Origin: Paenarthrobacter sp. PH39-S1
GTDB lineage: Bacteria > Actinomycetota > Actinomycetes > Actinomycetales > Micrococcaceae
Assembly: GCF_030063245.1 (NCBI RefSeq)
Contig: NZ_JASISR010000004.1
Span: 1 to 64,000, forward strand
Direction of reading: 5' to 3'
Length of the DNA stretch: 64,000 bases
Made by a program: the position numbers and the translations under genes. This document shows positions 8,860 to 16,943 of this stretch, piece by piece (the first letter of the stretch is position 1; each line of letters starts with the position of its first letter). The notes beneath the pieces are model-generated. The model ran no database searches, was not told where the DNA came from, and saw nothing but the letters and a program-made list of their open reading frames with translations.

Positions 8860-8881
8860 GTGACCGGTAAATCCCGGTCAC
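8860..8881 (+). promoter_or_regulatory. Leader hairpin before the lipoprotein gene
   Basis: GTGACCGG (8860-8867) and CCGGTCAC (8874-8881) form a perfect 8-bp stem with a six-base loop. It lies just after the predicted transcription start and directly before the ribosome binding site GAGGAG, so it could affect mRNA stability or translation. Confidence 0.5.
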
Positions 8882-8907
8882 GGGCCACGAGGAGTCAGGA
8901 ATCGGTC

Positions 8908-9477
8908 ATGTACAGGAAAACAGGATTGGTGTGTGTTGCCGCAGCCGTAGGGCTGGCCGCGCTGACCGGGTGCGGGGCGACGTCGTCCCCGCCTGCCGGG
9001 TCGCCGTCCACCAGCCAGTCCATCGCTGCGCCATCCGCAGAAACCAGTGCCGGAGCAAGCGCCAGCATGCCGCCGTCGTCGTCGGCGGGAGTGTCCACAG
9101 CCTCTGACCTTAAGACCGCGAGCACGTCCCTTGGCACCGTTGTCGTGGATGGGAAAGGCATGACCGTCTATTTCTTTGACAAGGACACGCCTAACACCGG
9201 CAAGAGTGCCTGCAGTGCCGGCTGCCTCGCCGCGTGGCCGGCGGTATCGGCAGCTTCGGCGGCCCCGGTGGTCACCGGTGTGCAGGGGAAGGTCGGCACC
9301 ATCACCCGCAGCGACGGGACTTTGCAGGTGACCATCAACGGGTTGCCGGTCTACACCTACGCCGAAGACAGCGCTGCCGGCGATGGGAAGGGTCAGGGCG
9401 TCGGCGGAATCTGGTGGGCGGTGACACCGGAGGGGTCGAAGGTGGCGCCGGCGCAGACCGGGTCATCCGGGTACTGA
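8908..9477 (+). CDS. Secreted-repeat lipoprotein (COG4315 / Lipoprotein_15)
   Basis: The ATG at 8908 follows ACGAGGAGTCAGG. The signal peptide ends in a lipobox (VGLAALTGC, Cys about 22), so the protein should be lipid-anchored outside the membrane. A Ser/Ala/Pro-rich linker of ~55 residues leads to two secreted repeats: DGKGMTVYFFDKDTPNTGKS with two cysteines (SACSAGCLAAWPAV), and VTINGLPVYTYAEDSAAGDG followed by GVGGIWWAVTPEGSKV. The biochemical function of COG4315 lipoproteins is not established. A SigL-type promoter lies directly upstream, and the gene converges on the matching anti-sigma gene, so it is likely a target of that ECF sigma factor. Confidence 0.9.
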   Translation: MYRKTGLVCVAAAVGLAALTGCGATSSPPAGSPSTSQSIAAPSAETSAGASASMPPSSSAGVSTASDLKTASTSLGTVVVDGKGMTVYFFDKDTPNTGKSACSAGCLAAWPAVSAASAAPVVTGVQGKVGTITRSDGTLQVTINGLPVYTYAEDSAAGDGKGQGVGGIWWAVTPEGSKVAPAQTGSSGY

Positions 9478-9489
9478 GCCGCACGGGGC

Positions 9490-9515
9490 GTCCCGGGCCC
9501 GGATGAGCCCGGGAC
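9490..9515. terminator. Bidirectional hairpin between convergent genes
   Basis: GTCCCGGGC (9490-9498) and GCCCGGGAC (9507-9515) form a perfect 9-bp stem in the 64 bases between the lipoprotein stop and the anti-sigma stop. No T-tract follows, so it would be a GC-rich terminator acting in both directions. Confidence 0.6.
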
Positions 9516-9541
9516 TACCTCGCGCTGGCGGGGGCGCTAGG

Positions 9542-10315
9542 CTACGGCTCTGCTGCGAGCAGGATTTCCCCGCCGGCCGAACGGATCTCCACCCGGGCAA
9601 TGTCCGCGGCCACGATGCTGGTGGTCGCCGTGGGCGTGACCCGGGTGCCCGGGCCCGCAGTCCAGCTGGCCACCTGAACTTCGGCTCCACGGCGGTCGAT
9701 CACCACCAGGGTATATCCATAAACCGGGGCGACGGCGTCCGGGAGCCCGGACGGTTCGGGGAGCCCGGACGCTTTCGATAGCCCGGACGGTGACGCATAG
9801 TGCCTGGACGTGGGCCCGGATGCAAGCGAGTAGGTGCAGGTCCAGTCGAGGCGGGTTCCCCACGGTTGGGAGGTGAGTGTACCCACGGCGTTGATCGGGC
9901 CGGCGACGACGGACGCAAAGTCAAGCGTGACGGCGGCAGCCTGGGTCTGCACCACCACGGCCGACGGCGGCGGGGTGACGGCCAGTGTCACGCCCACCGA
10001 GGCGGTGCTGATGCCGACCGCCAGCGCTGCCATGCCCACCCTTGTCCGGAAGCGCCGCCGTCGTATTTTTCCGGCCAGTCCGGTCAATAAGTTCTGCGGA
10101 ACCTCCGCACCCTCCCGTGGCACGCTGGCCAGCGCGTCCGCCGGCGCCACTTCGGCCAGCAACCCGGGCAGCCCGGCGAGTTCGGCGACGGCCGTGCGGC
10201 ACTGGGTGCACCCCGCCAGATGGCGTTCGTATGCCGCCCGCTCGGCGGGAACCAAGGAGCCCAGGACGTAGGCGGCGTCCCATTCGCGGTATTTGTCGGG
10301 CTCGACGGGGATCAC
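9542..10315 (-). CDS. Membrane anti-sigma factor with zinc-finger domain (RslA/RskA-like)
   Basis: 257 residues from a GTG that overlaps the sigma stop (GTGA), implying translational coupling. The N-terminal anti-sigma zinc-binding motif is intact: YERHLAGCTQC (His-X3-Cys-X2-Cys, residues ~30-40). One membrane helix is present near residues 90-115 (VGMAALAVGISTASVGVTLA). The outer C-terminal domain contains a triplicated SGLP-type hexapeptide (ASGLPEPSGLPDAV). Proteins of this type hold the ECF factor at the membrane and release it after redox change at the zinc site or regulated proteolysis. Given the neighbouring gene, the partner is the sigma factor at 10312-10818. Confidence 0.9.
   Translation of the reverse strand: MIPVEPDKYREWDAAYVLGSLVPAERAAYERHLAGCTQCRTAVAELAGLPGLLAEVAPADALASVPREGAEVPQNLLTGLAGKIRRRRFRTRVGMAALAVGISTASVGVTLAVTPPPSAVVVQTQAAAVTLDFASVVAGPINAVGTLTSQPWGTRLDWTCTYSLASGPTSRHYASPSGLSKASGLPEPSGLPDAVAPVYGYTLVVIDRRGAEVQVASWTAGPGTRVTPTATTSIVAADIARVEIRSAGGEILLAAEP
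9744..9797. repeat. 18-bp in-frame triplication inside the anti-sigma gene
   Basis: Three units of 18 bp, each beginning AGCCCGGACG (9744, 9762, 9780). Being a multiple of three, they add a six-residue repeat to the extracytoplasmic domain without breaking the frame. Confidence 0.8.
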
Positions 10316-10818
10316 CGGGTCACCCCGCTCTCCTGCAGGGAAAGCCGCATGGCGCGTAGGGCGTAGTGCAGCCTGGACTTAACCGTCCCTTCGGGAATCT
10401 GCAGTTTCAGGGCCATCTCGGCCGTCGATTCGCGCTGATAATACGAGTGCAGCAGGACCTCCCGATGTTCCTTAGACAGCCCGGCCAGCGCATCGGCGAT
10501 CAGCCAGGCGTCCAGCACCTTATCCGTCTGATCGGCCATTCCTGTTTCCGGCGGCCGGTCCATTCCGAATTCATGCCGTTGCCGGGCGCTGCGCCGGTCA
10601 TCAATGACCAGATGCCGGGCCACCGTGAAAAGCCAGGCCCGCAGCGCGGGCTCCGGCCGCGCCATCACCTCGGGCCGCTGCCAGGCGCGCAGCAGGGTTT
10701 CCTGCACGACGTCGTCGGCCAGGGCCCGGTCATTGGTCAGGTGCACGACGAAGCGCCAGAGCGCAGGCGCGTGCGCATCATGTAATGAGCGCAACAGTTC
10801 CGACGGTTCCGCGGGCAT
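10312..10818 (-). CDS. ECF sigma factor, SigL-like
   Basis: I prefer the ATG at 10818 (AGGAGG five bases upstream) over the GTG at 10821. The 168-residue product has a complete ECF layout: region 2 with FVVHLTNDRALADDVVQETL and AWLFTVARHLVIDDRRSARQ, then region 4 with DALAGLSKEHREVLLHSYYQ, STAEMALKLQIPEGTVKSRL and HYALRAMRLSL. It resembles mycobacterial SigL, which recognises TGAACC-N16-CGT; exactly this promoter lies at 10836-10863 upstream of the gene itself, at 10873-10900 facing right and at 8828-8855 before the lipoprotein. The operon is sigma then anti-sigma, overlapping by four bases, and is probably autoregulated. The signal it responds to is not visible. Confidence 0.9.
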   Translation of the reverse strand: MPAEPSELLRSLHDAHAPALWRFVVHLTNDRALADDVVQETLLRAWQRPEVMARPEPALRAWLFTVARHLVIDDRRSARQRHEFGMDRPPETGMADQTDKVLDAWLIADALAGLSKEHREVLLHSYYQRESTAEMALKLQIPEGTVKSRLHYALRAMRLSLQESGVTR

Positions 10819-10835
10819 CACAACCTCCTGCCCTG

Positions 10836-10863
10836 ATGACGATGCCGGCGCCCCCGCGGTTCA
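10836..10863 (-). promoter_or_regulatory. Autoregulatory SigL-type promoter of the sigma/anti-sigma operon
   Basis: Reading leftwards: TGAACC (10863-10858), 16 bases, CGTCAT (10841-10836). The predicted transcript starts very close to the AGGAGG at 10829-10824, giving an unusually short leader of about 12 bases. Confidence 0.72.
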
Positions 10864-10872
10864 TTTGGGGTG

Positions 10873-10900
10873 TGAACCAATTACACCGCTATTGCGTTTC
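10873..10900 (+). promoter_or_regulatory. Divergent SigL-type promoter facing right
   Basis: TGAACC (10873-10878), 16 bases, CGTTTC (10895-10900). Its -35 box forms an inverted repeat with that of the sigma promoter (GGTTCA-N9-TGAACC, 10858-10878), so the two promoters are back to back. It should drive the small membrane protein gene at 11039. Confidence 0.68.
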
Positions 10901-11038
10901 GAGGGCTAGCAGCTTCCTGTTGACGGTCCCGCGTCACCGCGGTGCCGGGCGGTGAAGCCCGCAGCCGCGGACGGGAGGCGGTGCCGGGGGGCCGCCCGGC
11001 GGTCCGCCGTGCTGCGCCCACACGAAGGAGCGGCGGAA

Positions 11039-11278
11039 ATGGATTATGAAATCAACGCCCTGCCGGTGCATATTCTGCTCGATCACGCCGTGGTGGTTCT
11101 TGTACCGCTGTCCGCCCTGTGTACGGTGCTGATCCGGGCAGACGCGGACCTCGCCGGCACGCTTCTGCCCTGGGTGGTGGAGCTTTTCGTCGTGGCGGAT
11201 CCGGCGCTGATCGGGGAGGCGGGTTCCCGGGCCATCTGGGAAGACTACTTCAGCCCGACGCCGGTCGGCGGCCGCTGA
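11039..11278 (+). CDS. Small membrane protein, N-terminus like DUF2231
   Basis: 79 residues from the ATG at 11039, with GAAGGAG upstream. The N-terminus MDYEINALPVHILLDHAVVV followed by LVPLSALCTVL resembles the first helix of DUF2231 membrane proteins (which begin with a similar N-G-LP-H-VH-A pattern), but the remaining three helices of that ~150-residue family are missing. The second half (LAGTLLPWVVELFVVADPAL) could be one further helix. The gene is therefore either a genuinely short relative or a truncated copy. It lies about 140 bases behind a SigL-type promoter and directly before a minisatellite. Confidence 0.55.
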   Translation: MDYEINALPVHILLDHAVVVLVPLSALCTVLIRADADLAGTLLPWVVELFVVADPALIGEAGSRAIWEDYFSPTPVGGR

Positions 11279-11303
11279 GCTGCTGGACCCGTAGTGGTGT
11301 TGA

Positions 11304-11490
11304 ACCAACGCTGCCGCTGGACCAACGCTGCTGCTGGACCAACGCTGCCGCTGAACCAACGCTGCTGCTGGACCAACGCTGCTGCTGGACCAACGCTGCC
11401 GCTGAACCAACGCTGCTGCTGGACCAACGCTGCCGCTGAACCAACGCTGCCGCTGAACCAACGCTGCTGCTGGACCAGCGCTGCTGCTAA
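11304..11490. repeat. 17-bp minisatellite, 11 units
   Basis: Eleven head-to-tail units of ACCAACGCTGCYGCTGR run from 11304 to 11490, followed by one degenerate unit with a single-base deletion. Units alternate irregularly between a T and a C at position 12 and G or A at position 17. As 17 is not a multiple of three, all six frames stay open, which produces meaningless WSSSSV/QRCCWTN-type frames. The array starts 26 bases after the stop of the small membrane protein gene and ends just before the end of the flavin reductase gene. Confidence 0.95.
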
Positions 11491-11505
11491 CCAACAGTGC
11501 CGGCG

Positions 11506-12143
11506 TCACCGGCCAGGATTGGCAGTGGCGTCGCCGGCAAAATCCCCCGGCCAGTCCTGCCACCGGATCCGCTTCCGGTTCAATACCTGGCCGGTGGTGC
11601 CCCACTCATTCAGGCCCAGACGGGACAATGGCTTGAGCCGCGTCAAGACCGGATGGCTCCCGTCCAACATGCCTGGCGCAATGGCGGCTGCATGACCTCG
11701 CCCAGAATGAGATGGCAGTCGCCCACCGGGATGATCCGGTGCAGCCTGCATTCCAGGGCGGCCGCCGCTTCGCGGATTCTCGGCGGCCGCACGGTCAGGC
11801 TCGGCTCTCTGGTCAGGCCGACGGCGTCGAATTCGCTGATCTCGGGAGGAAAGTTGGTGCCGGTGGCGTTCACTTGCTCGAACAGGTCCTCCGAGGCCAG
11901 ATGAACGACGAACTCACCGATCTCTTCGACGTTCCGCAGCGTATCTTTGGCGCCGACCGAGGTGAACTGGATTACCGGCGGCTCGACGGAGGCAACCGTG
12001 TAGAACGAATGGGGGGCGATGTTGTCGATGCCCTCCGCCGAGGTGGAGGAAACCCAGGCAATGGGTCGCGGCACGACCAATGCGGTGAGGAGCCGGTAGT
12101 AGTCGCGGGCCGAGGCATCCGTTCGCCTGATTTCAGTACGCAT
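11506..12143 (-). pseudogene. Flavin reductase-domain protein with a frameshift near 11694
   Basis: From the ATG at 12143 the frame encodes a flavin reductase-like domain (split-barrel FMN binding): RDYYRLLTALVVPRPIAWVS, NIAPHSFYTVASVEPPVIQF, ANFVVHL-like EFVVHLASEDLFEQVNATG, and LECRLHRIIPVGDCHLILGE. Right after GEV the family sequence moves to the next frame, which reads HAAAIAPGMLDGSHPVLTRL, then LSRLGLNEWGTTGQV and IRWQDWPGD, ending at 11506. One missing base in GAGGTCATGCA explains it. Restored, the protein is ~210 residues, normal for NAD(P)H:flavin oxidoreductase-like proteins. Either the gene is recently broken or this is a sequencing error. Confidence 0.82.
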
Positions 12144-12239
12144 GCTTCTATTTCAGCATGGTCTCACGAAGCCGTGGGACCATGTGGTGTCGGACGACGG
12201 CGCCATGCGGCTACCGGCGCCGGGCAGGTGGGAAAGCCG

Positions 12240-13097
12240 CTACCCGACGGGCGCCGCAACTGCGGTCTCTTTCCGTTCGTCCTGGGCAGTGCGGGCGCAG
12301 TTGTCTGTCTGCCAAAGGGCCGCATCCAGCCGCTGGCGCAGTGCAAGGGCGTCCGGGGCCACGCTGGTGATGACGGCACAACGTTCGCTGACCCGGAGCA
12401 CGGCAGTGTCGGGGAATGCGGGAGACACCGCGGTGCCGAAGGATGTCATCCGGTCTTCGTCGTGGTCCACCGTGATCACGGCCCCTAGGGCCCGGCGTCC
12501 CCCCGTTACGGCAGATCCCTCCCAGCCGGGGGTACCTGCGCCGACGGCAAGTTCTTGGTCATAAAGTGGGACGTCACCTTGAGTGATCCGCAGGCGCTGC
12601 CGGAATTCGCCGGGCCGTTCCCCGTGCCGGCCCAGAATCAGCCCTTCCCTCATATGCAGTCGGGCGTCCGGTGCGAGCTCCACCCGGGTGACGGTGCTAT
12701 GGCGGCAGCCCTCGGCAGCAATCTGCATACCGGGAAACCACAGCAGCGCAGCTCCGGCGGCGACGCGGATGTTGACGATGCTGCGCGACTCCTCAGCGTG
12801 TGGACCGGGGAGCAAAACCGTCGCCGCAACGGCACTGAGCATCAGGGTTGCACCCTCCGCCACGTCGATATCAAGTCGCAGCCGGTCCCCGCCCAGCGGT
12901 CCGGCGGCACCGGCCGCAAGGCTCACGCTCATACCGGAGCGCGGATCCCGGAGCCAATGCCGCAGCCGGAGGGGCAGCGCCTGGAGATTTGGGTGCAGGG
13001 ATAGGGGAGCCTGGGAACGCAACCTGACCAGCCGCGTGCGCGCCATGCCCTCAGCAGTATAGACGCGCTCTGCCGCCACAGCGGCGTGGGCACGCAC
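12240..13097 (-). CDS. ureD: Urease accessory protein UreD
   Basis: 285 residues from a GTG that overlaps the last base of the ureG stop. UreD (UreH) binds apo-urease and, with UreF and UreG, delivers nickel to the active site. Family features are LHPNLQALPLRLRHWLRDPR, GPLGGDRLRLDIDVAEGATL, FPGMQIAAEGCRHSTVTRVE, LHMREGLILGRHGERPGEFR and PLYDQEL. It is the last gene of the minus-strand ureABCFGD operon. Length and motifs are normal, with no sign of decay. Confidence 0.93.
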   Translation of the reverse strand: MRAHAAVAAERVYTAEGMARTRLVRLRSQAPLSLHPNLQALPLRLRHWLRDPRSGMSVSLAAGAAGPLGGDRLRLDIDVAEGATLMLSAVAATVLLPGPHAEESRSIVNIRVAAGAALLWFPGMQIAAEGCRHSTVTRVELAPDARLHMREGLILGRHGERPGEFRQRLRITQGDVPLYDQELAVGAGTPGWEGSAVTGGRRALGAVITVDHDEDRMTSFGTAVSPAFPDTAVLRVSERCAVITSVAPDALALRQRLDAALWQTDNCARTAQDERKETAVAAPVG

Positions 13098-13942
13098 TAA
13101 TCCCGGTGTTCCGCGAGCCGGCCCCGGACCCAGTCAGCCACCGTCCGGGCGGTCGGATCCTCCGTCAGAGACGTGAAAAGGACGGGCAGATCTCCCCGTT
13201 TGGCCCGCGCATCCCGGTTCATGACGCTAAGGTCGGCTCCCACCCTTGAGGCTAGATCGGTCTTGTTGATCACCAACAGATCCGACGTGCTGACTCCAGG
13301 ACCGCCCTTGCGCGGAACCTTGTCTCCGCCGGCGACGTCAATGACAAAGATCTGGTAGTGGACCAGGCCCCGGCTGAACGTGGCGGTGAGGTTGTCGCCA
13401 CCGCTTTCGACCAGGATCAGATCCAGCGGGGGCAGTTTATCCTCCAGTTCTTCGATCGCCTCGAGGTTGGTCGAAATATCGTCCCGGATGGCGGTGTGCG
13501 GGCAGGCGCCCGTTTCGACGGCGGTGACTCTTTCGGCCGGCAGCACGCCGTTGCGCAGCAGGAAATCCGCGTCTTCGGTGGTGTAGATGTCGTTGGTGAC
13601 GACCGCCAGCTCCAACTCGGAGCTCAGGGTCCGGCAGAGGGCCGCCACGAGCGCCGTCTTGCCCGACCCGACTGGTCCGCCGATGCCGATCCGCAGCCCG
13701 CGCCGGGGATGCGCGTGGCGCGAAAGAGGTTCCTCTTCATCGACGTGGATGTGCTCCGGAGTGGCTCGCAGCGTCGTGGCCCCTTCCCGGCTGTCTTCCA
13801 ATCCGATACCAGGCCCGTGGCCGCGATGAGGACCGCCGGCCTGATCGGGTCCGTGGCCGTTCGCGTGATCAGGTGCGTGATCATGATCGGGTCCGTGTCC
13901 GTTGTGTCCGTGATGGTGGCCGGTGGATTCATCAGCTGGCAA
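13097..13942 (-). CDS. ureG: Urease accessory GTPase UreG with histidine-rich N-terminal extension
   Basis: The GTPase core is complete: P-loop [53 protein letters not shown] (the Cys-Pro-His nickel/zinc site), [20 protein letters not shown] and [10 protein letters not shown] choose the TTG at 13942 (GGGAGG nine bases upstream, overlapping the ureF end by 11 bases), giving 281 residues instead of the usual ~205. The extra N-terminus is packed with His, Gly and Asp ([20 protein letters not shown] and similar), a likely nickel-storage segment. UreG hydrolyses GTP to drive nickel insertion. No ureE is present in this operon, so the extension may take over metal delivery. Confidence 0.92.
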   Translation of the reverse strand: MPADESTGHHHGHNGHGPDHDHAPDHANGHGPDQAGGPHRGHGPGIGLEDSREGATTLRATPEHIHVDEEEPLSRHAHPRRGLRIGIGGPVGSGKTALVAALCRTLSSELELAVVTNDIYTTEDADFLLRNGVLPAERVTAVETGACPHTAIRDDISTNLEAIEELEDKLPPLDLILVESGGDNLTATFSRGLVHYQIFVIDVAGGDKVPRKGGPGVSTSDLLVINKTDLASRVGADLSVMNRDARAKRGDLPVLFTSLTEDPTARTVADWVRGRLAEHRD

Positions 13943-14696
13943 AGAGACGCACCTCCCAGGTGGCGTGCAGTTCGGCGAAAATATCAAGAAGGTAGCCGGC
14001 ATTGGCCGGTAGATCGGCGGGAGGAGCATGGGCGCAGGCGGCGGCCTGGCCGGCCACATCCGCGACGGCGGGGGCCAGCCGTGCCAGCGCCGCGTTGACC
14101 TCAAAGGGATCCAAGCCCAGCAGGCGGATGGCGGCGGTAGCGGGGCCGGCCACCGCCTCGTGGGCAGCGGCCAAGGCTGCGTGTCGCGGCGGCTGGCCCG
14201 CCGCAGCGGCGACGGCGCCAAAGGCGATCGGCTGGTGCGGGCCCTTGCCGGGCAGCGAAACCATCCGGTCCAGGCCAGGATGCGGCCACACGCACCGGCC
14301 GGCGCGCAGCAGCGATCGGCCGAGCCGCCGTGAGGCCGTCCGCAGCACAGGGGAGGGGGTGCGGGCTTCATATTCGGCATCAAGAAGGGCCAGCTGGGCG
14401 GCAGTGCTGCCGTCGGAGTCCGGATCCCCCACGGGGACGACTTCGGCTCCAAAAATGCGGCAGGAGGCGGCCGAGAACGCTGCGGACACCAGCCCGACCG
14501 TACCCAACCGCCCGCGCAGAAAGGCCTCCAAGGAGGCGACGTCGTTCAGGCCGTCCACTCCTGCAGCCGGTTCGAAGCCCCCCGAGTGCGCGTGTCCTCC
14601 GGTGGGGAATCGGCCGTCGGCCAGCAGCAGCAGGGCGGAAAGAGAGCCCTCGGCCGTGCCGTAGGCGGAGACAGAAACCGTCTTCTGGCCGGTCAA
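13932..14696 (-). CDS. ureF: Urease accessory protein UreF
   Basis: 254 residues from a TTG overlapping the ureC stop (TTGA), with no clear ribosome binding site, so translation is probably coupled to ureC. UreF features: [20 protein letters not shown] near the N-terminus, [40 protein letters not shown] and [17 protein letters not shown]. UreF acts in the UreDFG complex as the gate that couples UreG GTP hydrolysis to nickel transfer. No start codon fitting better lies in the first 30 residues. The 3' end overlaps ureG. Confidence 0.9.
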   Translation of the reverse strand: MTGQKTVSVSAYGTAEGSLSALLLLADGRFPTGGHAHSGGFEPAAGVDGLNDVASLEAFLRGRLGTVGLVSAAFSAASCRIFGAEVVPVGDPDSDGSTAAQLALLDAEYEARTPSPVLRTASRRLGRSLLRAGRCVWPHPGLDRMVSLPGKGPHQPIAFGAVAAAAGQPPRHAALAAAHEAVAGPATAAIRLLGLDPFEVNAALARLAPAVADVAGQAAACAHAPPADLPANAGYLLDIFAELHATWEVRLFAS

Positions 14697-16402
14697 AAGA
14701 GGAAATATTTCTGGGTCATGGGTAGCTCCATTGCCGGTTCGTGCTCAATGAGCTCGCCGTCCACCTTCACGGCGTAGGTGTTCGGGTTCACTTCAATGCG
14801 CGGCATGGCCGTGTTTTCGGGCAGGTCTGTTTTCTTCCGCCCGCGCACGTTCTCCACCGCCACCAGCCGGCGGTGGATGGAAAGGCGGTCAGCCAGGGCG
14901 TCCTCGATCGCGGCCGGAGCGACGAAGGCGACCGAGGTCGACGCGGCTGCCGGTGAGAAGGCGTTGAAGCCCAGCCGCTCCATCACCGGTTGCGGGGTGG
15001 GGATGGAGGCGTTCGGATCGCCCAGCGCGGCAACGGCAGCCATTCCACCCTTGAAAACAATAGTGGGACGAATGCCGAACAGGGCCGGCTGCCACAGCAC
15101 CAAATCGGCCATTTTGCCAGGTTCGATGGAACCGATTTCCTTCTCCAGCCCATGGGCGATGGCAGGACAAATGGTGTATTTGGCGACGTACCGCCGCGCC
15201 CGGTGGTTGTCCGAGCGGCCGTCCCCCGGCAAGGATCCGCGCAGCTGTTTCATCCGGTGCGCTGTCTGCCAGGTGCGGATCACAACTTCGCCGATCCTGC
15301 CCATGGCCTGCGCATCGGAGGACATGATGGACAGCGCGCCCATGTCCTGAAGCACGTCCTCGGCCGCGATGGTCCCCGCTCGGACGCGGCTTTCGGCGAA
15401 CGCCAGATCGTTGGGAACCTGCGGGTTGAGGTGGTGGGCCACCATGACCATATCCAGGTGTTCGTCGATGGTATTGCGGGTGAACGGCCGCGTCGGGTTG
15501 GTCGACGCCGGCAGGACGTAAGGCTCGCTGGCAATGCGGATAATGTCTGGGGCGTGGCCGCCGCCGGCTCCTTCGGTATGGAACGAATGGAAGGTGCGGC
15601 CGTTGACAGCCTTGAGCAGATCCTCCACGAAACCAGCCTCGTTGAGCGTGTCGCTGTGCACCGCAACCTGAACGCCCGCCGCGTCAGCCACCTGCAGGGC
15701 CGCATCGATGACGGCCGGCGTGGCGCCCCAGTCCTCGTGCACCTTGAACCCGCCGGCACCCCCGCGCAGCTGCTCCCACATCGCCTCGTGGGACATGGTG
15801 TTCCCGCGGGCGAGAAAAAGCACATTTACCGGCCACGGATCCATGCTCTCCAGCATGCGCTGCAGCCACCAGGCTCCGGGTGTGGCGAGTGTGGCCTTGG
15901 AACCCTCCGTGGGTCCGGTGCCGCCGCCGACGACGGTGGTGGTGCCCGACTGCAGCGCTACGGCGAACATGTCGGGACCAACAAAGTGCACATGCGTGTC
16001 GATGGTGCCGGCGGTCAGGATCATGCCATTGCCCGATGTGACCTCGGTGGACGGCCCGATCACCAGATCGGGGTGCACGCCGTCCATGGTGTCCGGATTG
16101 CCGGCCTTGCCCAGGGCCACAATGCGCCCGTCCCGCACGCCGACGTCGGCCTTAATTACACCCCAGTGATCCAGCACGATGACGCCCGTGATGACCAGGT
16201 CCGGTGTGCCTTCGGCACGGGTGGCGGCGGACTGCCCCATGGACTCGCGTACCGACTTGCCGCCACCAAAAACCACCTCATCCCCGCCGACGCAGCGGTC
16301 TTCTTCCACTTCGATGAAAATGTTGGTGTCGGCCAGCCGGATGCGGTCTCCGGTGGTGGGCCCGAAGGAAGCGACATATTCGGAGCGGGGGATCTTAGTC
16401 AT
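14693..16402 (-). CDS. ureC: Urease alpha subunit UreC
   Basis: The ATG at 16402 (GGAGGG upstream, 8-base overlap with ureB) gives 569 residues; a GTG at 16417 is the alternative. Nickel-centre residues are present: [12 protein letters not shown] (two His), [13 protein letters not shown] (carbamylated Lys near 220 and His), [23 protein letters not shown] and [13 protein letters not shown] (Asp). The protein hydrolyses urea to ammonia and carbamate in the cytosol as an (alpha-beta-gamma)3 complex with UreB and UreA. Odd: the mobile flap reads MVAHHLN, so the usual cysteine before the flap histidine is alanine (codon GCC, 15437-15439). This Cys is known not to be strictly essential. The gene is otherwise complete. 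Confidence 0.96.
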   Translation of the reverse strand: MTKIPRSEYVASFGPTTGDRIRLADTNIFIEVEEDRCVGGDEVVFGGGKSVRESMGQSAATRAEGTPDLVITGVIVLDHWGVIKADVGVRDGRIVALGKAGNPDTMDGVHPDLVIGPSTEVTSGNGMILTAGTIDTHVHFVGPDMFAVALQSGTTTVVGGGTGPTEGSKATLATPGAWWLQRMLESMDPWPVNVLFLARGNTMSHEAMWEQLRGGAGGFKVHEDWGATPAVIDAALQVADAAGVQVAVHSDTLNEAGFVEDLLKAVNGRTFHSFHTEGAGGGHAPDIIRIASEPYVLPASTNPTRPFTRNTIDEHLDMVMVAHHLNPQVPNDLAFAESRVRAGTIAAEDVLQDMGALSIMSSDAQAMGRIGEVVIRTWQTAHRMKQLRGSLPGDGRSDNHRARRYVAKYTICPAIAHGLEKEIGSIEPGKMADLVLWQPALFGIRPTIVFKGGMAAVAALGDPNASIPTPQPVMERLGFNAFSPAAASTSVAFVAPAAIEDALADRLSIHRRLVAVENVRGRKKTDLPENTAMPRIEVNPNTYAVKVDGELIEHEPAMELPMTQKYFLF

Positions 16403-16943
16403 CGAGTTTCCCTCCACACAGCCCGCGCAGCCCGAGCACGATGCGCTTGCCGCCGATGGGAATCAGCTCAACTTCTTCCGCTGCCCCGGGTTCAAAGCGC
16501 ATTGAACCGCCGGCCAGAACGTTCAGCCGCTTTCCCCAGGCGGCCTTCCTGTCAAAGGTCAGGCCGGCGTTGACTTCCGCGAAGTGGTAGTGCGAACCGA
16601 CCTGCACCGGACGGTCTGCGGTGTTCTCCACCCGCAGCACGGTGACCTCCGCTCCGGCGTTGATTTCCACCGGCTCCTCCTGGTAGAGCACCTCACCGGG
16701 CACCACCGGTTCGTAGGCGCTGATTCTCTCTTCCGCGCTGCGCCGCTGGGCCTGCCGCTCTCCGGTGCCGGGCCTGCGCGGCTGGCTGGGACCGCCTGCC
16801 CCCGAATGGGGATGCTTGTTTTTTTCGTCCTGGCCCGCAGTGCTGATTTCATAGCCGGGGTCGTCGCTGGGATGGGCCGGGTTCTGTTCTTCAGGCTCGG
16901 GGCGGTTGCTTGGCCGACCGAAGGGGTTCTGAGGGTTTTTCAC
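16395..16943 (-). CDS. ureB: Urease beta subunit UreB with long N-terminal extension
   Basis: A GTG at 16943 overlaps the ureA stop by four bases (GTGA) and yields 182 residues; typical UreB has 100-135. The conserved domain occupies about residues 75-182: [60 protein letters not shown] and [20 protein letters not shown]. The first ~75 residues are hydrophilic, Pro/Glu/Gln/Arg rich and probably disordered. No internal ATG or GTG with a good ribosome binding site offers a shorter product at the domain start, so the extension may be real. The 3' end overlaps ureC by eight bases. Confidence 0.9.
   Translation of the reverse strand: MKNPQNPFGRPSNRPEPEEQNPAHPSDDPGYEISTAGQDEKNKHPHSGAGGPSQPRRPGTGERQAQRRSAEERISAYEPVVPGEVLYQEEPVEINAGAEVTVLRVENTADRPVQVGSHYHFAEVNAGLTFDRKAAWGKRLNVLAGGSMRFEPGAAEEVELIPIGGKRIVLGLRGLCGGKLDD

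Noticed and set aside
11304-11490. CRISPR array
   Set aside because: Units are directly adjacent without spacers and only 17 bp long; no cas genes are in the window.
10934-11605. Minus-strand frame encoding WSSSSVGPAALVQRQR-like repeats
   Set aside because: It arises because the 17-bp repeat keeps every frame open; no start signal and no conserved part.
14990-16573. 527-codon plus-strand frame over ureC
   Set aside because: It is a GC-rich antisense shadow of ureC; the composition (His/Gly/Arg rich) and absence of a ribosome binding site show it is not a gene.
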